From CAIWHR01 sp963813415 (lineage in GTDB: Bacteria > Pseudomonadota > Gammaproteobacteria > Burkholderiales > Casimicrobiaceae): 64,000 bases of DNA. Shown piece after piece: positions 44,407-53,695 of the stretch; positions within the stretch are counted from its first letter, which is position 1, and each line of letters starts with the position of its first letter. Under the pieces are notes generated by a model. That model was not told where the DNA came from. It saw nothing but the letters and a program-made list of their open reading frames with translations, and ran no database searches. The position numbers and the translations under genes are program-made. The DNA is taken from positions 186,001 to 250,000 of the forward strand of contig CAWEYW010000003.1 in assembly GCA_963813415.1 (NCBI GenBank). Reading direction: 5' to 3'.

Positions 44407-45486
44407 ATGAAACTCGACACGCTACTCACCGCACGACTGCGGATTCGCTACCCCATTTTCCAGGCACCCATGGCGGGCGGAGCGGCGACGCCGGCGCTGG
44501 TCGCCGCCGTCGCTGACGCGGGCGGTCTGGGGTTTCTGGGGTGTGCTTATGCGCCGTCGGCGGACATCGCAGCCGCCGTCGCCGACGTGCGGGCGCGCAC
44601 CGACGGACCGTTCGGCATCAACCTGTTCGCGCCCCAGCGCGTGCCGGAAATGCCGGTGGACGGGATGGATGCCGTCGAGTGGGTGGCGCGCTATCACCGC
44701 GAGCTGTCGCTGCCGCCACCAACGCCGCCCACGCCACGGCCCGACCCGTTCGACGGTCAGATGCCCGCCGTGCTCGCAAGCGGCGCGGCGGTGTTCAGCT
44801 TCACTTTCGGCATTCCGGCGGCCGAGCATCTCGCGGCGGCGCGCGAGCGGGGCATGCTCGTCGTCGGCACGGCCACGACAGTCGAGGAAGCGCTCGCGCT
44901 CGAACGCGCAGGGGTGGACGCGATCGTCGCCCAGGGAAGCGAGGCGGGCGCCCATCGCGGCACGTTCGGCATCGACTTCGGCGCGGCGATGATCGGCACG
45001 ATGGCGCTGGTGCCGCAGATGGTGGATGCCGTGCGCGTCCCGGTGATCGCGTCCGGCGGCATCATGGATGGCCGCGGCATCGCCGCCGCGCTCGCGCTGG
45101 GTGCGAGCGCCGTGCAGATGGGCACCGCATTCCTCACCTCCCACGAGTCCGGCACCCCCGACGCGCACAAGGAGGCGATCCTTCGTGCCGCCGAACACGA
45201 CACCCGGGTGACGCGCGCCTTTTCCGGGCGGCCGGCACGCGGGATCGTCAACCGCTTCATGCGCGAGGTGGATCCTCTCGAGGGCCCGCAGCATTGCCTG
45301 CCATTCCCCCTGCAGAATGCGCTGACGCGCCCCCTGCGCACGGCGGCGGGAAAAGCTGGCCAGGCCGACTTCCTGTCGCTCTGGGCAGGGCAGGGACTCC
45401 GGCTCGCGCGGCGCGACGCTGCAGGTGCGCTCGTCCGGCGCTGGGTCGAGGAGGCGACGGCGCGCCTTTCGTCCCTCCAGCCATGA
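44407..45486 (+). CDS. Nitronate monooxygenase family FMN enzyme
   Basis: 359 aa TIM barrel of the 2-nitropropane dioxygenase/nitronate monooxygenase family. Motifs: RIRYPIFQAPMAGGAATPALVAAVADAGGLGF at the N-terminus, IVAQGSEAGAHRG (FMN phosphate site), and VIASGGIMDGRGIAAALALGASAVQMGTAFL. It would oxidise alkyl nitronates such as propionate 3-nitronate. Related enoyl-ACP reductase (FabK) function cannot be excluded, but there is no fatty-acid gene nearby. Confidence 0.88.
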   Translation: MKLDTLLTARLRIRYPIFQAPMAGGAATPALVAAVADAGGLGFLGCAYAPSADIAAAVADVRARTDGPFGINLFAPQRVPEMPVDGMDAVEWVARYHRELSLPPPTPPTPRPDPFDGQMPAVLASGAAVFSFTFGIPAAEHLAAARERGMLVVGTATTVEEALALERAGVDAIVAQGSEAGAHRGTFGIDFGAAMIGTMALVPQMVDAVRVPVIASGGIMDGRGIAAALALGASAVQMGTAFLTSHESGTPDAHKEAILRAAEHDTRVTRAFSGRPARGIVNRFMREVDPLEGPQHCLPFPLQNALTRPLRTAAGKAGQADFLSLWAGQGLRLARRDAAGALVRRWVEEATARLSSLQP

Positions 45487-45579
45487 TGGGGCCGTCCGTC
45501 GCGTTCATCCCGGCAACCGCCCGGCCGGGACGGTGTCGAACCCTCGTTTTCCGCGCTCTCCATTCCACCCGGCGCACCG

Positions 45580-46365
45580 ATGCGTAAGCACCCACTGCTC
45601 GCCCTCGCTCTGATCCTGCTGGGTGGAGTGACGGCGGCGTCGGGTGCCGGCCTGTACGAGTGCCCGGACGCTGCGGGCAAGTTGAGGTACGGGGAAGCGC
45701 CATGCACCGCAGCGGGCGGCGCGCAACTCGCGATCGACCGGGCCCGGCCGGCGCAACCGCCCGCCCTTCCTGCGGGTGGGCCTAGCGCAGGCCTGGATCG
45801 GTCGCCGCACCGCCTGACCACCGCAGAGCGCCAGCGCATCCTCGGCTTGCGTCGCGCCGAACCGCAGATGTCGAGCGAGGGCGTCGTGGCCGCGGAAATC
45901 GAGATTGCCGCCATTCGCGAAGGCGCCGATGCAAGGCTGAGCGTGCAGGATCGCGATGCGCTCGATGCACTACGGGTGCGCCTCGGCGCGCCCGAGCGCG
46001 CAGCACGCGAGGACGCATTGCAGCAGTTTCGGGCCGTGTACGCGCGCTATCGCGGCAAGGCGCGCCCGCGCGTTCAGCCGGCGCCCGGCGCTCTTGGCGC
46101 GGATGACAGCGTCCGGCCGCCGACCTATCGCGAGCCGCCGCTGGGCATGCCCGCGCCCGGTACGCGCGGGCCGCTCGTCGCCACCCCGCCCGGACCGTCC
46201 GGAATGCCACTGCCTCATACGGGCCCGTATGCCGATCCGAACACGGGTCAGGTGCTGATGCCCTCGGGCGACCGGCTCGTCGATCCGCTCACGGGCACGA
46301 TCTGGATGCGCTCCGGCCGGAGCTACGTCGATCCCGCTACCGGCCGCAGCGTGCCCGCGCCGTAG
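45580..46365 (+). CDS. DUF4124 domain-containing exported protein
   Basis: 261 aa. Signal peptide LLALALILLGGVTAASGAGL, then a DUF4124 domain (LYECPDAAGKLRYGEAPC, the W/Y-x-C...Y-x-x-x-P-C pattern). The C-terminal half is Pro/Gly-rich with two related short repeats (PNTGQVLMPSGDRLVDP / GTIWMRSGRSYVDP). Function unknown; it is probably periplasmic. Confidence 0.8.
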   Translation: MRKHPLLALALILLGGVTAASGAGLYECPDAAGKLRYGEAPCTAAGGAQLAIDRARPAQPPALPAGGPSAGLDRSPHRLTTAERQRILGLRRAEPQMSSEGVVAAEIEIAAIREGADARLSVQDRDALDALRVRLGAPERAAREDALQQFRAVYARYRGKARPRVQPAPGALGADDSVRPPTYREPPLGMPAPGTRGPLVATPPGPSGMPLPHTGPYADPNTGQVLMPSGDRLVDPLTGTIWMRSGRSYVDPATGRSVPAP

Positions 46366-46424
46366 CCAGATCGTCCGATGCCGGCGCGACACCCGCCGCC
46401 CTAACCTGCACGCCAACCTCCGCC

Positions 46425-47180
46425 ATGATCGAACTCCTCACCGACCCCCAAGCCTGGATCGCCTTCGCCACGCTCACCGCGCTCGAGCTCGTGCTCGGCA
46501 TCGACAACATCATCTTCGTGTCCATCCTGGTGGACAAGCTGCCGAAGGCACGCCGCGAAGTCGCCCGGCGCCTCGGCTTGCTCATGGCGATGTTCATGCG
46601 CATCGGCCTGCTGCTGGTGCTCGCCTGGATTGCCGGACTCACCGGGTCGCTGTTCTCCGTCTGGGGCAACGAGTTCTCCGGGCGCGACGTGATCCTGATC
46701 GCCGGGGGTCTGTTCCTGCTGTGGAAAAGCACGATGGAAATCCACGCGATGATCGAAGGCGAGGAGGAGCATGCGACCGCGCGGCCGGCAGCGGGCTTCG
46801 CGGCCGTGCTGGTGCAGATCATGGTCATCGACCTGGTGTTCTCATTGGACTCCATCATCACGGCCGTCGGCATGGTCGACGAAGTGGCGGTCATGATCGC
46901 CGCGGTGGTGGTGTCGGTCGGACTGATGATGGTCTTCGCCGGCACCATCGGTCGCTTCGTGTCGGATCATCCGACGATCAAGATGCTCGCCTTGTCGTTC
47001 CTGGTGGTGGTCGGCATGGTGCTGGTCGCGGATGGCTTCGATCATCACGTGCCGAAGGGCTACATCTACTTCGCCATGGCCTTCTCGGTCATCGTCGAGC
47101 TGCTCAACATGCGCGTGCGCCGGCGGGCGAGCGCCGCGCGTGCGCTGGCCGCGAGCTCCGCCGGCGACAGTCAATCCTGA
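46425..47180 (+). CDS. TerC family integral membrane protein
   Basis: 251 aa with about seven helices. TALELVLGIDNIIFVSILVDKLP contains the conserved Asp-rich ELVLxxDNxxF of TerC proteins; a second conserved Asp block is VLVQIMVIDLVFSLDSIITAVGM. The family exports Mn2+ (Alx, MntY in the TerC family); the metal for this member is not determinable. It starts 59 nt after the DUF4124 gene. Confidence 0.92.
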   Translation: MIELLTDPQAWIAFATLTALELVLGIDNIIFVSILVDKLPKARREVARRLGLLMAMFMRIGLLLVLAWIAGLTGSLFSVWGNEFSGRDVILIAGGLFLLWKSTMEIHAMIEGEEEHATARPAAGFAAVLVQIMVIDLVFSLDSIITAVGMVDEVAVMIAAVVVSVGLMMVFAGTIGRFVSDHPTIKMLALSFLVVVGMVLVADGFDHHVPKGYIYFAMAFSVIVELLNMRVRRRASAARALAASSAGDSQS

Positions 47181-47930
47181 GGTCGACGCCACCGTCCGTG
47201 AGCGGCCGGATCGACGGCGATCAATGCTCCATGCGATCGGGGCGCGATGATGCGCGTCCCCGATCGCTGCGCATGTCCTGATCCTCATCGCAATCGCGAT
47301 GCGCGCGCCGCCCGCCGGATGGCGCTCGCATGCGCACCACGATGTTGCGATCGCACCCCGCCATCGAGCGTTCGCACACGAACCGTCGGCTCCGCGAGGC
47401 CGTGCGCGACCTGACTGACGTCGAGCTCTGCCCCGTCGACGCCTCGTTCGCCGTGGCCCGGTCGATGTCACGGCCGCGCATGAACGGATCGCCCGTGCGG
47501 ATCGACTGGCCTTCCGCTCTCCGCGCTACTTTTGCGGCGCGTTATCGCACCACTCGCGGCGCGTGAGCGCGCGCTCCTGTTGCCGCGGCCGTTCGCGCAC
47601 ACCATTGGCGCCGTCGTGCGTTCACAGATTGTCGCAACCTGCGACAAATTGCCTGTTACGGAAGATGTAACACACGCTGCCGAACAAGCGCTCGCGCTCT
47701 ACGCGCAATGCATTGGCCGCGACGCGATTGTTCGTCGCAGCACCGGAGCAGATGAACTTTGGCAACACGCACCACGAGTCATGGAAGGTGCCTGCCTTCC
47801 CGCAGCGGAGTTACGCGGCGCGAGATGGCTTCATCTTCGTCCGCCGGACCGACGCGCGTCATCCACGCGCACGGGCCAGGTGGCCGGCACGGCAGGCGCG
47901 CGCCGGAGGGTTCTCGGGAAAGGGGCACAC
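47181..47930. other. Long intergenic region with two tandem inverted repeats upstream of the second mtrA
   Basis: 750 bases without a convincing gene. It holds TTGTCGCA-ACC-TGCGACAA (47629-47647) and, a few bases further on, TGTTAC-N7-GTAACA (47654-47672), both perfect. They lie about 260-300 bp before the ATG of the second decaheme gene. Open frames at 47221-47481 (reverse) and 47330-47566 (forward) are Arg-rich and have no family-like sequence. Confidence 0.65.
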
Positions 47931-48863
47931 ATGCGCTACAAATCTCTAATCGCCGCAACGGGAGCCTTGCTCTTCGCGGCGTTCATGGCATCGCCTGCGC
48001 TGGCACAGGCCGGGGCGAAGCCGATTTGTGCGAACTGCCATGAGCAGCCGCATACCTCGACGCTGATGACCGCGCACGGGGCCAAGAACGATGCCAACGG
48101 CAGCATGTGCCAGGCCTGCCACGGGGACGCATCCGCGCACCTCAAGGATCCCGCCAACAAGCCCGCCAACCGGATCAAGTACGGCACCCCCGCCGAAAAG
48201 ACCGCGGTGTGCATGACCTGCCACCAGACCAATCGTCACCTGGCGTTCTGGGAATCCGGCCGCCATGCCGCCAATGAAGTGACCTGCAGCAACTGCCACA
48301 GCATTCACGGCAAGAACAAGAACCCGACCATCGCGCCACTCCAGACGACGTTCCGCGAGAACGAAGCCGACATGTGTGGAACGTGCCACCAGGCGATCCG
48401 CGCGGCGACGCTCAAGCCCTCGCACCACCCGATTCCCGAAGGCAAGGTGAAGTGCTCCGACTGCCACAACCCGCATGGCTCCATTGCCCCGGCGATGCTG
48501 CGCAATGCCAGCATCAACGAGCAGTGCACGTCCTGCCATGCCGACAAGCGCGGCCCGTTCGTATGGGAGCACCCGCCCGTCGAGGAGAACTGCGCGACCT
48601 GCCACGACCCGCACGGCTCGTCGCACTACAAGCTGCTGAAGGAACACACGCCGAACCTCTGCCAGGAATGCCATGAAGGTTCCCGGCACCCGGGCACGAT
48701 CTACGGCGCCCTGGGCGGATTCCAGGACCCGAGGACCGGCGGCGTCAACTCGCCAGCGTCGAACGTCAGCACCCGCCTGATCGCGCGTGCCTGCCTCAAC
48801 TGCCACAACGCAGTCCACGGCTCGAATGCCCCCGCGATGCGCGGCAAGTTCTTCCTGCGATAA
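47931..48863 (+). CDS. mtoA: MtrA/DmsE-family periplasmic decaheme cytochrome c (second copy; MtoA/PioA-like)
   Basis: 310 aa. Signal peptide ATGALLFAAFMASPALAQAG, then ten CXXCH: CANCH, CQACH, CMTCH, CSNCH, CGTCH, CSDCH, CTSCH, CATCH, CQECH, CLNCH. The family stretch SCHADKRGPFVWEHPPVEENC is shared with the copy at 9307. The spacing of the motifs (ANCH ... ACHG, MTCH ... SNCHSIHG) also mirrors it. ATG 47931 is preferred over longer frames because it starts the signal peptide. A porin gene follows and no surface cytochrome is nearby, the arrangement of mtoAB/pioAB in Fe(II) oxidisers; that role is inference, hence the tentative symbol. Confidence 0.9.
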   Translation: MRYKSLIAATGALLFAAFMASPALAQAGAKPICANCHEQPHTSTLMTAHGAKNDANGSMCQACHGDASAHLKDPANKPANRIKYGTPAEKTAVCMTCHQTNRHLAFWESGRHAANEVTCSNCHSIHGKNKNPTIAPLQTTFRENEADMCGTCHQAIRAATLKPSHHPIPEGKVKCSDCHNPHGSIAPAMLRNASINEQCTSCHADKRGPFVWEHPPVEENCATCHDPHGSSHYKLLKEHTPNLCQECHEGSRHPGTIYGALGGFQDPRTGGVNSPASNVSTRLIARACLNCHNAVHGSNAPAMRGKFFLR

Positions 48864-48882
48864 GGCTAGGAGATAGATCATC

Positions 48883-51081
48883 ATGAGCAACAAGCTTCTT
48901 TACACTCTCATCGCCAGCCTCTTTGCAGCGGCGCCGGCACTGGCGGCAGAGCCCGACCAGTTCCTGGCTGAAGGCGAAGTCGGCCTGGGCGGCATCACCA
49001 CCTCCACCAGCAGCACCCCGGACGGGGCGAAGCTGCGCGAATACCGCGACCTGCGCAATGGCGTGCTCTCGGACGTGTTCGTCCGCGGCCGCGGCGGCAA
49101 CATCTGGTTCGACGGCTATGGTGAGAACTTCGGCCGCGACGACCAGTACATCACGTTCCGCGGCGGCAACTACGGGGCGTTCAAGTTCCGTCTCTACAGC
49201 GACTCGCTGCCGCACAATTTCCTGTTCAACGGCCTCGTGCCGTACTCGGGCGCAGGCGGCAACGCGCTGGTCGGCACGTATCCGGCCCCCAGCACCGCTA
49301 CGTGGGCGCCCGTGGACATCGGCTACAAGCGCACCGACAACGGCGGCTTCTTCGAGTGGCAGGGACTCGCGCCGTGGTACGTGCGCGTGGACGCCAATGA
49401 GGTCAAGTTCGATGGCACCAAGCTCGGCGCCTCCTCGCTGGGCACGAGCCCCGGCAACGGCTTCATGGATCTACTGTTCCCGGTCCAGTACTCGACCAAG
49501 AACGCGACCGCGGAGGTCGGCTACAACATCGGCCGCATGAACCTGTCCATGAGCTGGATGACCAGCAAGTTCACCAACGACGTCGACAGCGTGCTGTGGA
49601 CCAATCCGTTCTTCGGCAACGGTCTCGACACGACCTATCTTGCCCCGGACAACAAGTTCAACCGCCTGGGCTTGCAGGGCACGTTCCGCGGCCTGCCGGG
49701 GAACTCGACGTTCGCCGCGCGCTACGCCTGGTCGGAGCTGAAGAGCGACACCAACCTGGCAGCATTCGCCCTCAACACGGGCGGCACGTTCGGGGCGACG
49801 AATCCGAACGTCGGCGTCTTCAATGGGAAACATGAAGACCAGGTCCTCAACCTGACGTTCGCGTCCAACCCGATGCGCGCGGTCGACACGCGGATCTATT
49901 ACAGCTACCACGACCGCAAGAACAAGTCGACGCAGGTCGAGTTCGATGCGGTCACCGGCCTCAACTGCGGCGGCGGCGTGTGCGACAACGAGCTCTTCGA
50001 CTACAAGAAGCAGAACATCGGCATCGAAGGCTACTGGCGCTTCGCGCCGGGCAACCGGTTGGGCGCCGGCTACGACTACTGGGACAACGACTACGAGGGT
50101 CGGCCCGACTACGATGCCTCGCGCGAGAACAAGGTCTTCGTCGAGTACAAGAACACGATGCTGCCGGACGTGAGCGGTCGACTCAAGTACACGTACATGG
50201 AGCGCCGCTCGGACTTCCTGTGGGGCAACCTCGGGACCACGGGCGCAGACGCGGACTACCTGTCGCGCTTCGTCTCGGCTTTCGATCTGTCCGACGTGAA
50301 CCGCAGCGAAGTCAAGCTGAACCTCGACTACACGCCGTCGCAGTTGGTGAACCTCACGTTCGAAGGACGGTGGCGTGAGAACAAGTATCAGGGCATCACG
50401 TTCGGGCGGCAGAACGACAAGCGCTACAACCTGTACGGGGACGTGTCGTTCGGCGACTTCTCGAAGTTCCGCGTGACCCTGTTCGGTGACTGGGAAGAGA
50501 TCAAGTACGAGGCCGGCCACCGCTACATCGGTGCCGTGCCGTGCTCGGCCGCCTCGGGTCTCCTGTGCAACGACCCGACGCAGTCACCGACGTACCTCGC
50601 GTACAACTGGTCGTCGCGCACGAAAGACACGAATTGGGTCGTCGGTGTCGGCGGCGATCTCCCGGTGAACGAGAAGCTGACGCTCAAGGGCTCGTTCCTC
50701 TACTACGAGACCGACGGCTCGGCCGATTTCAACACGCAATGCGGTGGCGAGCCGGGACAGGTCGGCGCCAATTGCCCGGCGCCTGCGGGGGTCACCACGG
50801 GACTCTATGTCGCGCCGTTCCCGGTTACTGCATTCGACGACATCAAGGGAACGTCATTCAACGTCAAGGGCATCTATCGGCTGGACAGGAATTGGGCGTT
50901 CACCCTGGGTTACGCGTACGAGCGTTACCGCTTCAGCGACGTCTCGTACAACGGCTACCAGAACACCCAGCCGTTCCCGGCCGTCAGCAACAGCACGAGC
51001 CAGAGCTACCTCAGCGGCTACCAGGCGCAGCCGAACTACACGGCCAACATCTTCTACCTGCTGGCAAGCTTCCGGTTCTAG
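48883..51081 (+). CDS. mtoB: MtrB/PioB-family outer-membrane porin (second copy)
   Basis: 732 aa beta-barrel that would house the MtoA-like cytochrome. The signal peptide ends near PALAAEP. The sequence alternates aromatic strands throughout (e.g. NKFNRLGLQGTFRGLPGNST, FRVTLFGDWEEIKYEAGHRY) and ends YTANIFYLLASFRF with a terminal Phe. Unlike the copy at 10369 it has no N-terminal CXXC; its only cysteines are later (GLNCGGGVC and others). SD AGGAG lies upstream (48868-48872), and a terminator follows 21 nt after the stop. Confidence 0.9.
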   Translation: MSNKLLYTLIASLFAAAPALAAEPDQFLAEGEVGLGGITTSTSSTPDGAKLREYRDLRNGVLSDVFVRGRGGNIWFDGYGENFGRDDQYITFRGGNYGAFKFRLYSDSLPHNFLFNGLVPYSGAGGNALVGTYPAPSTATWAPVDIGYKRTDNGGFFEWQGLAPWYVRVDANEVKFDGTKLGASSLGTSPGNGFMDLLFPVQYSTKNATAEVGYNIGRMNLSMSWMTSKFTNDVDSVLWTNPFFGNGLDTTYLAPDNKFNRLGLQGTFRGLPGNSTFAARYAWSELKSDTNLAAFALNTGGTFGATNPNVGVFNGKHEDQVLNLTFASNPMRAVDTRIYYSYHDRKNKSTQVEFDAVTGLNCGGGVCDNELFDYKKQNIGIEGYWRFAPGNRLGAGYDYWDNDYEGRPDYDASRENKVFVEYKNTMLPDVSGRLKYTYMERRSDFLWGNLGTTGADADYLSRFVSAFDLSDVNRSEVKLNLDYTPSQLVNLTFEGRWRENKYQGITFGRQNDKRYNLYGDVSFGDFSKFRVTLFGDWEEIKYEAGHRYIGAVPCSAASGLLCNDPTQSPTYLAYNWSSRTKDTNWVVGVGGDLPVNEKLTLKGSFLYYETDGSADFNTQCGGEPGQVGANCPAPAGVTTGLYVAPFPVTAFDDIKGTSFNVKGIYRLDRNWAFTLGYAYERYRFSDVSYNGYQNTQPFPAVSNSTSQSYLSGYQAQPNYTANIFYLLASFRF

Positions 51082-51102
51082 GCCAAACCTCTCCTCCTCG
51101 AC

Positions 51103-51129
51103 AGCCGCGCGCGAGCGCGGCTTTTTTTT
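51103..51129 (+). terminator. Rho-independent terminator of the second mtr/mto operon
   Basis: AGCCGCGC, loop GCGA, GCGCGGCT, then eight T. 21 nt after the porin stop codon. Confidence 0.93.
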
Positions 51130-51464
51130 GGGCGCCGCTAGCACGCACGCGCGTCGCCGCCCATGCGCCGCGCCACTCCTGGGGTGAATTATCGAAGTGT
51201 GTCATTTGCAACACCTTCGACGAAGCGACGGGTGGCTTCACCGTAATTGCTCCAGGTAAAGGAAGCGTCCTTTTGCCGCCGATACTTCCCTGCAAGTGCC
51301 CCGGCCAATGCGCGGTCCATCCGCCCCGGACGGCAGTGATGCCCGACACCTCATATTCGTAATCCACCCTAAAGGGGGCTGCAGTGACGCTTGCACATGG
51401 CTTCAAACACCTCGCGGGTAGCGTGATGCCCGTCGCCCACCAAGGCGGCAGGCTTCAAATGCAG
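51130..51464. other. Intergenic region between two terminators, with unexplained transcription unit
   Basis: About 335 bases with lower GC than the flanks. A forward transcription unit must begin somewhere here, because a good forward terminator follows at 51465, yet no gene with family-like sequence is seen on that strand. A reverse-strand frame from 51406 (MKPCASVTAAPFRVDYEYE...) is open but runs into the neighbouring terminator. Confidence 0.5.
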
Positions 51465-51492
51465 AACGGGCCGGTATTTCCGGCCCGTTTTA
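51465..51492 (+). terminator. Rho-independent terminator with no recognised upstream gene
   Basis: AACGGGCCGG pairs perfectly with CCGGCCCGTT (10 bp) across a 5-nt loop, followed by TTTT counting the stem end. On the reverse strand there is no T-run, so it acts on forward transcription. Confidence 0.8.
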
Positions 51493-51540
51493 CTTCGGGG
51501 TGTGCGTCGCGCCCGCGGCGCGGATCAGAGTCTATTCGCG

Positions 51541-51825
51541 CTAACGCGATTCGACCCGCGGCAGCGCGATGATCCGCCCGCCCGCCGGCGTCGCCGTCGA
51601 CGTGACGGGGTCGCTGCAACCGGCACATGCATCGCAAGCGCCACAGGCGGTCGCGGCGCCGCGCGCTTCCCACCGCGCGAGTCGGTCCGCAGGGATCCCG
51701 GCGCGCCGGGCGAACCGCATGCCGAAGGACAGCATCCGGCGCGTTGCCGCGCGCGGCAGCAGCTTCCACGCCGCGTAGCCCGCTGCCGCGGCCACGATCA
51801 GAAACACGATCACCTGCTGCGTCAT
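51541..51825 (-). CDS. FeoB-associated Cys-rich membrane protein
   Basis: 94 aa: one N-terminal membrane helix (IVFLIVAAAAGYAAWKLL), a basic middle part, and a Cys cluster CGACDACAGC. Small Cys-rich membrane proteins of this kind occur downstream of feoB. It starts 2 nt after the feoB stop and ends the feoAB operon. A role in assembling or regulating the transporter is proposed for such proteins but not proven. Confidence 0.75.
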   Translation of the reverse strand: MTQQVIVFLIVAAAAGYAAWKLLPRAATRRMLSFGMRFARRAGIPADRLARWEARGAATACGACDACAGCSDPVTSTATPAGGRIIALPRVESR

Positions 51826-51826
51826 G

Positions 51827-53695
51827 TCAGCCTCCGAGTGCCACGGCGCAGCGGTACGTCACGAATGCTGCCGCGTAGGCCAGGGCGAAGAGGTACGCCG
51901 CCATCAGCGCCGGGTAGCGCCAGGAATTGGTCTCGCGTCGCACGATGGCAAGCGTCGAGATGCACTGCGGCGCGAATACGTACCACGCGAGTAGGGCGCA
52001 CGCCGTGGCGAGCGACCATGTGCCGGCGATGACCGGTGTCAGCGCTGCCGCAACGGACGTGTCGGTGGCCGACAGGGCGTAGACGGTGCCGAGGGCCCCG
52101 ACGGCCACTTCGCGGGCCGCGATGCCCGGCACGAGGGCAATGCAGATCTGCCAGTTGAAGCCGATCGGCGCGAATACCGGCTCGAGCGCATGACCGAGCA
52201 TGCCGGCAAAGCTGTACTGGATGGGAGCGCCCGTTGCGCCTGTCGGCGGGCCGGGATACGTCGACAGGAACCAGATCACGATCATCAGCGCCAGGATGAT
52301 CGTGCCCACGCGCGCCAGGAAGATGTGCGCCCGCTCCCAGAGGCCGATCAGCAGGTTGCGCGCGTTCGGCCAGCGATAGGACGGCAGCTCCATCAGCAGG
52401 GGATGGGTAGCCTTGCGACCGGTGAGCCACTGCATGACGAACGCGACGGCCATCGCGGCGACGATGCCCGCGACGTACAGCGCGAACAACGCCAGTCCCT
52501 GCAGATTGAACGCCCCGGCCACGGTACGCGCCGGGATGAACGCGCCGATGATCAGCGCGTAGACGGGCAGGCGTGCCGAGCAGGTCATCAGCGGCGCGAT
52601 CATGATGGTCGTCAGGCGATCGCGTGGATTGCTTATCGTGCGCGTCGCCATGATGCCGGGCACCGCACAGGCGAAGCTCGACAGCAGGGGGATGAACGAT
52701 CGTCCCGAGAGCCCGACCGTGCCCATGACGCGATCGAGCAGGAAGGCGGCGCGGGGAAGGTAGCCCGAGTCCTCGAGGAACAGCAGGAAAAAGAACAGGA
52801 TCAGGATCTGCGGGAGGAAAACGAGCACGCTGCCGGCGCCCGCGATGACCCCATCGACGAGCAGGCTGCGCAGGGGACCGTCGCTGAGGTGCGTACGCAG
52901 CACCGCCGCCGTCGCCTCGACGCTGCTCTTGATCGCGTCCATCGGCAGCGTTGCCCAGCTGAACACCGCCTGGAATACCAGGAACAGCGTGCCGGCAAGA
53001 ATCAGCATGCCCCACAACGGATGCAGCAGCACGCGGTCGAGCGTGTCGTCCAGGCGCGTGTCGGTGGCCGGGTAATGTGCGGCGACGCTCAGGATCCGCC
53101 GGACCTCGCGGTAAGTGCTGGTGATGTCGTGCTCCGCCGGGAGCATGGCCGGGGTCGGCGGCGCGGGCCGCCGCGCTCCGGCCTCCGCGATCGCCCGCAC
53201 CAGCCCGTCCGCACCGCCCTTGCGCACGGCGACCGTCTGCACGACGGGCATCCCGAGCTCGCGCTCGAGGGCCGGCACGTCGATGTCGATGCCGCGCTTT
53301 TTCGCGACGTCGGTCATGTTGAGGGCGAGCACCAGCGGCACGCCGAACCGGCGTACCTCGAGCACCATCCGGAGGTTCAGCTTGAGGTTGGTCGCATCGG
53401 TCACGCAGACGATCAGGTCCGGGCGCACTTCGCCGGCGAGCGTGCCCAGCACCACGTCCCGGGTGATTGCCTCGTCCGCACTGGTGGCGTTGAGGCTGTA
53501 GGCACCAGGAAGGTCGAGCACGGTGACCGTGCGACCGTCGGGCATGCGCAACTCGCCTTCCTTGCGCTCGACGGTGACACCCGCGAAATTGGCGACCTTC
53601 TGGCGGCTGCCGGTCAGCAGGTTGAAGAGGGCGGTCTTGCCGCAGTTCGGGTTGCCGAGCAGCGCGACCCGCAGTGCGGCACTGGCCGTGCTCAT
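51827..53695 (-). CDS. feoB: Ferrous iron transporter FeoB
   Basis: 622 aa inner-membrane Fe(II) permease. The N-terminal GTPase domain has G1 ALLGNPNCGKTALFN, the VANFAGVTVERKEG switch, G3 VLDLPGAYSL and G4 LALNMTDVAKKRG. The membrane domain carries FVFLPQILILFFFL-like helices, the Cys-containing SFACAVPGIMATRTI and a TCSARLPVYALII (gate motifs). It is shorter than E. coli FeoB (773) because the region after the G domain is compact. ATG 53695 overlaps the feoA stop (ATGA). Confidence 0.96.
   Translation of the reverse strand: MSTASAALRVALLGNPNCGKTALFNLLTGSRQKVANFAGVTVERKEGELRMPDGRTVTVLDLPGAYSLNATSADEAITRDVVLGTLAGEVRPDLIVCVTDATNLKLNLRMVLEVRRFGVPLVLALNMTDVAKKRGIDIDVPALERELGMPVVQTVAVRKGGADGLVRAIAEAGARRPAPPTPAMLPAEHDITSTYREVRRILSVAAHYPATDTRLDDTLDRVLLHPLWGMLILAGTLFLVFQAVFSWATLPMDAIKSSVEATAAVLRTHLSDGPLRSLLVDGVIAGAGSVLVFLPQILILFFFLLFLEDSGYLPRAAFLLDRVMGTVGLSGRSFIPLLSSFACAVPGIMATRTISNPRDRLTTIMIAPLMTCSARLPVYALIIGAFIPARTVAGAFNLQGLALFALYVAGIVAAMAVAFVMQWLTGRKATHPLLMELPSYRWPNARNLLIGLWERAHIFLARVGTIILALMIVIWFLSTYPGPPTGATGAPIQYSFAGMLGHALEPVFAPIGFNWQICIALVPGIAAREVAVGALGTVYALSATDTSVAAALTPVIAGTWSLATACALLAWYVFAPQCISTLAIVRRETNSWRYPALMAAYLFALAYAAAFVTYRCAVALGG

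Noticed and set aside
47532..47930. N-terminal extension of the second mtrA-like gene
   Set aside because: The frame is open upstream but the residues are Arg-rich and unlike any signal peptide; the proper signal starts at ATG 47931.
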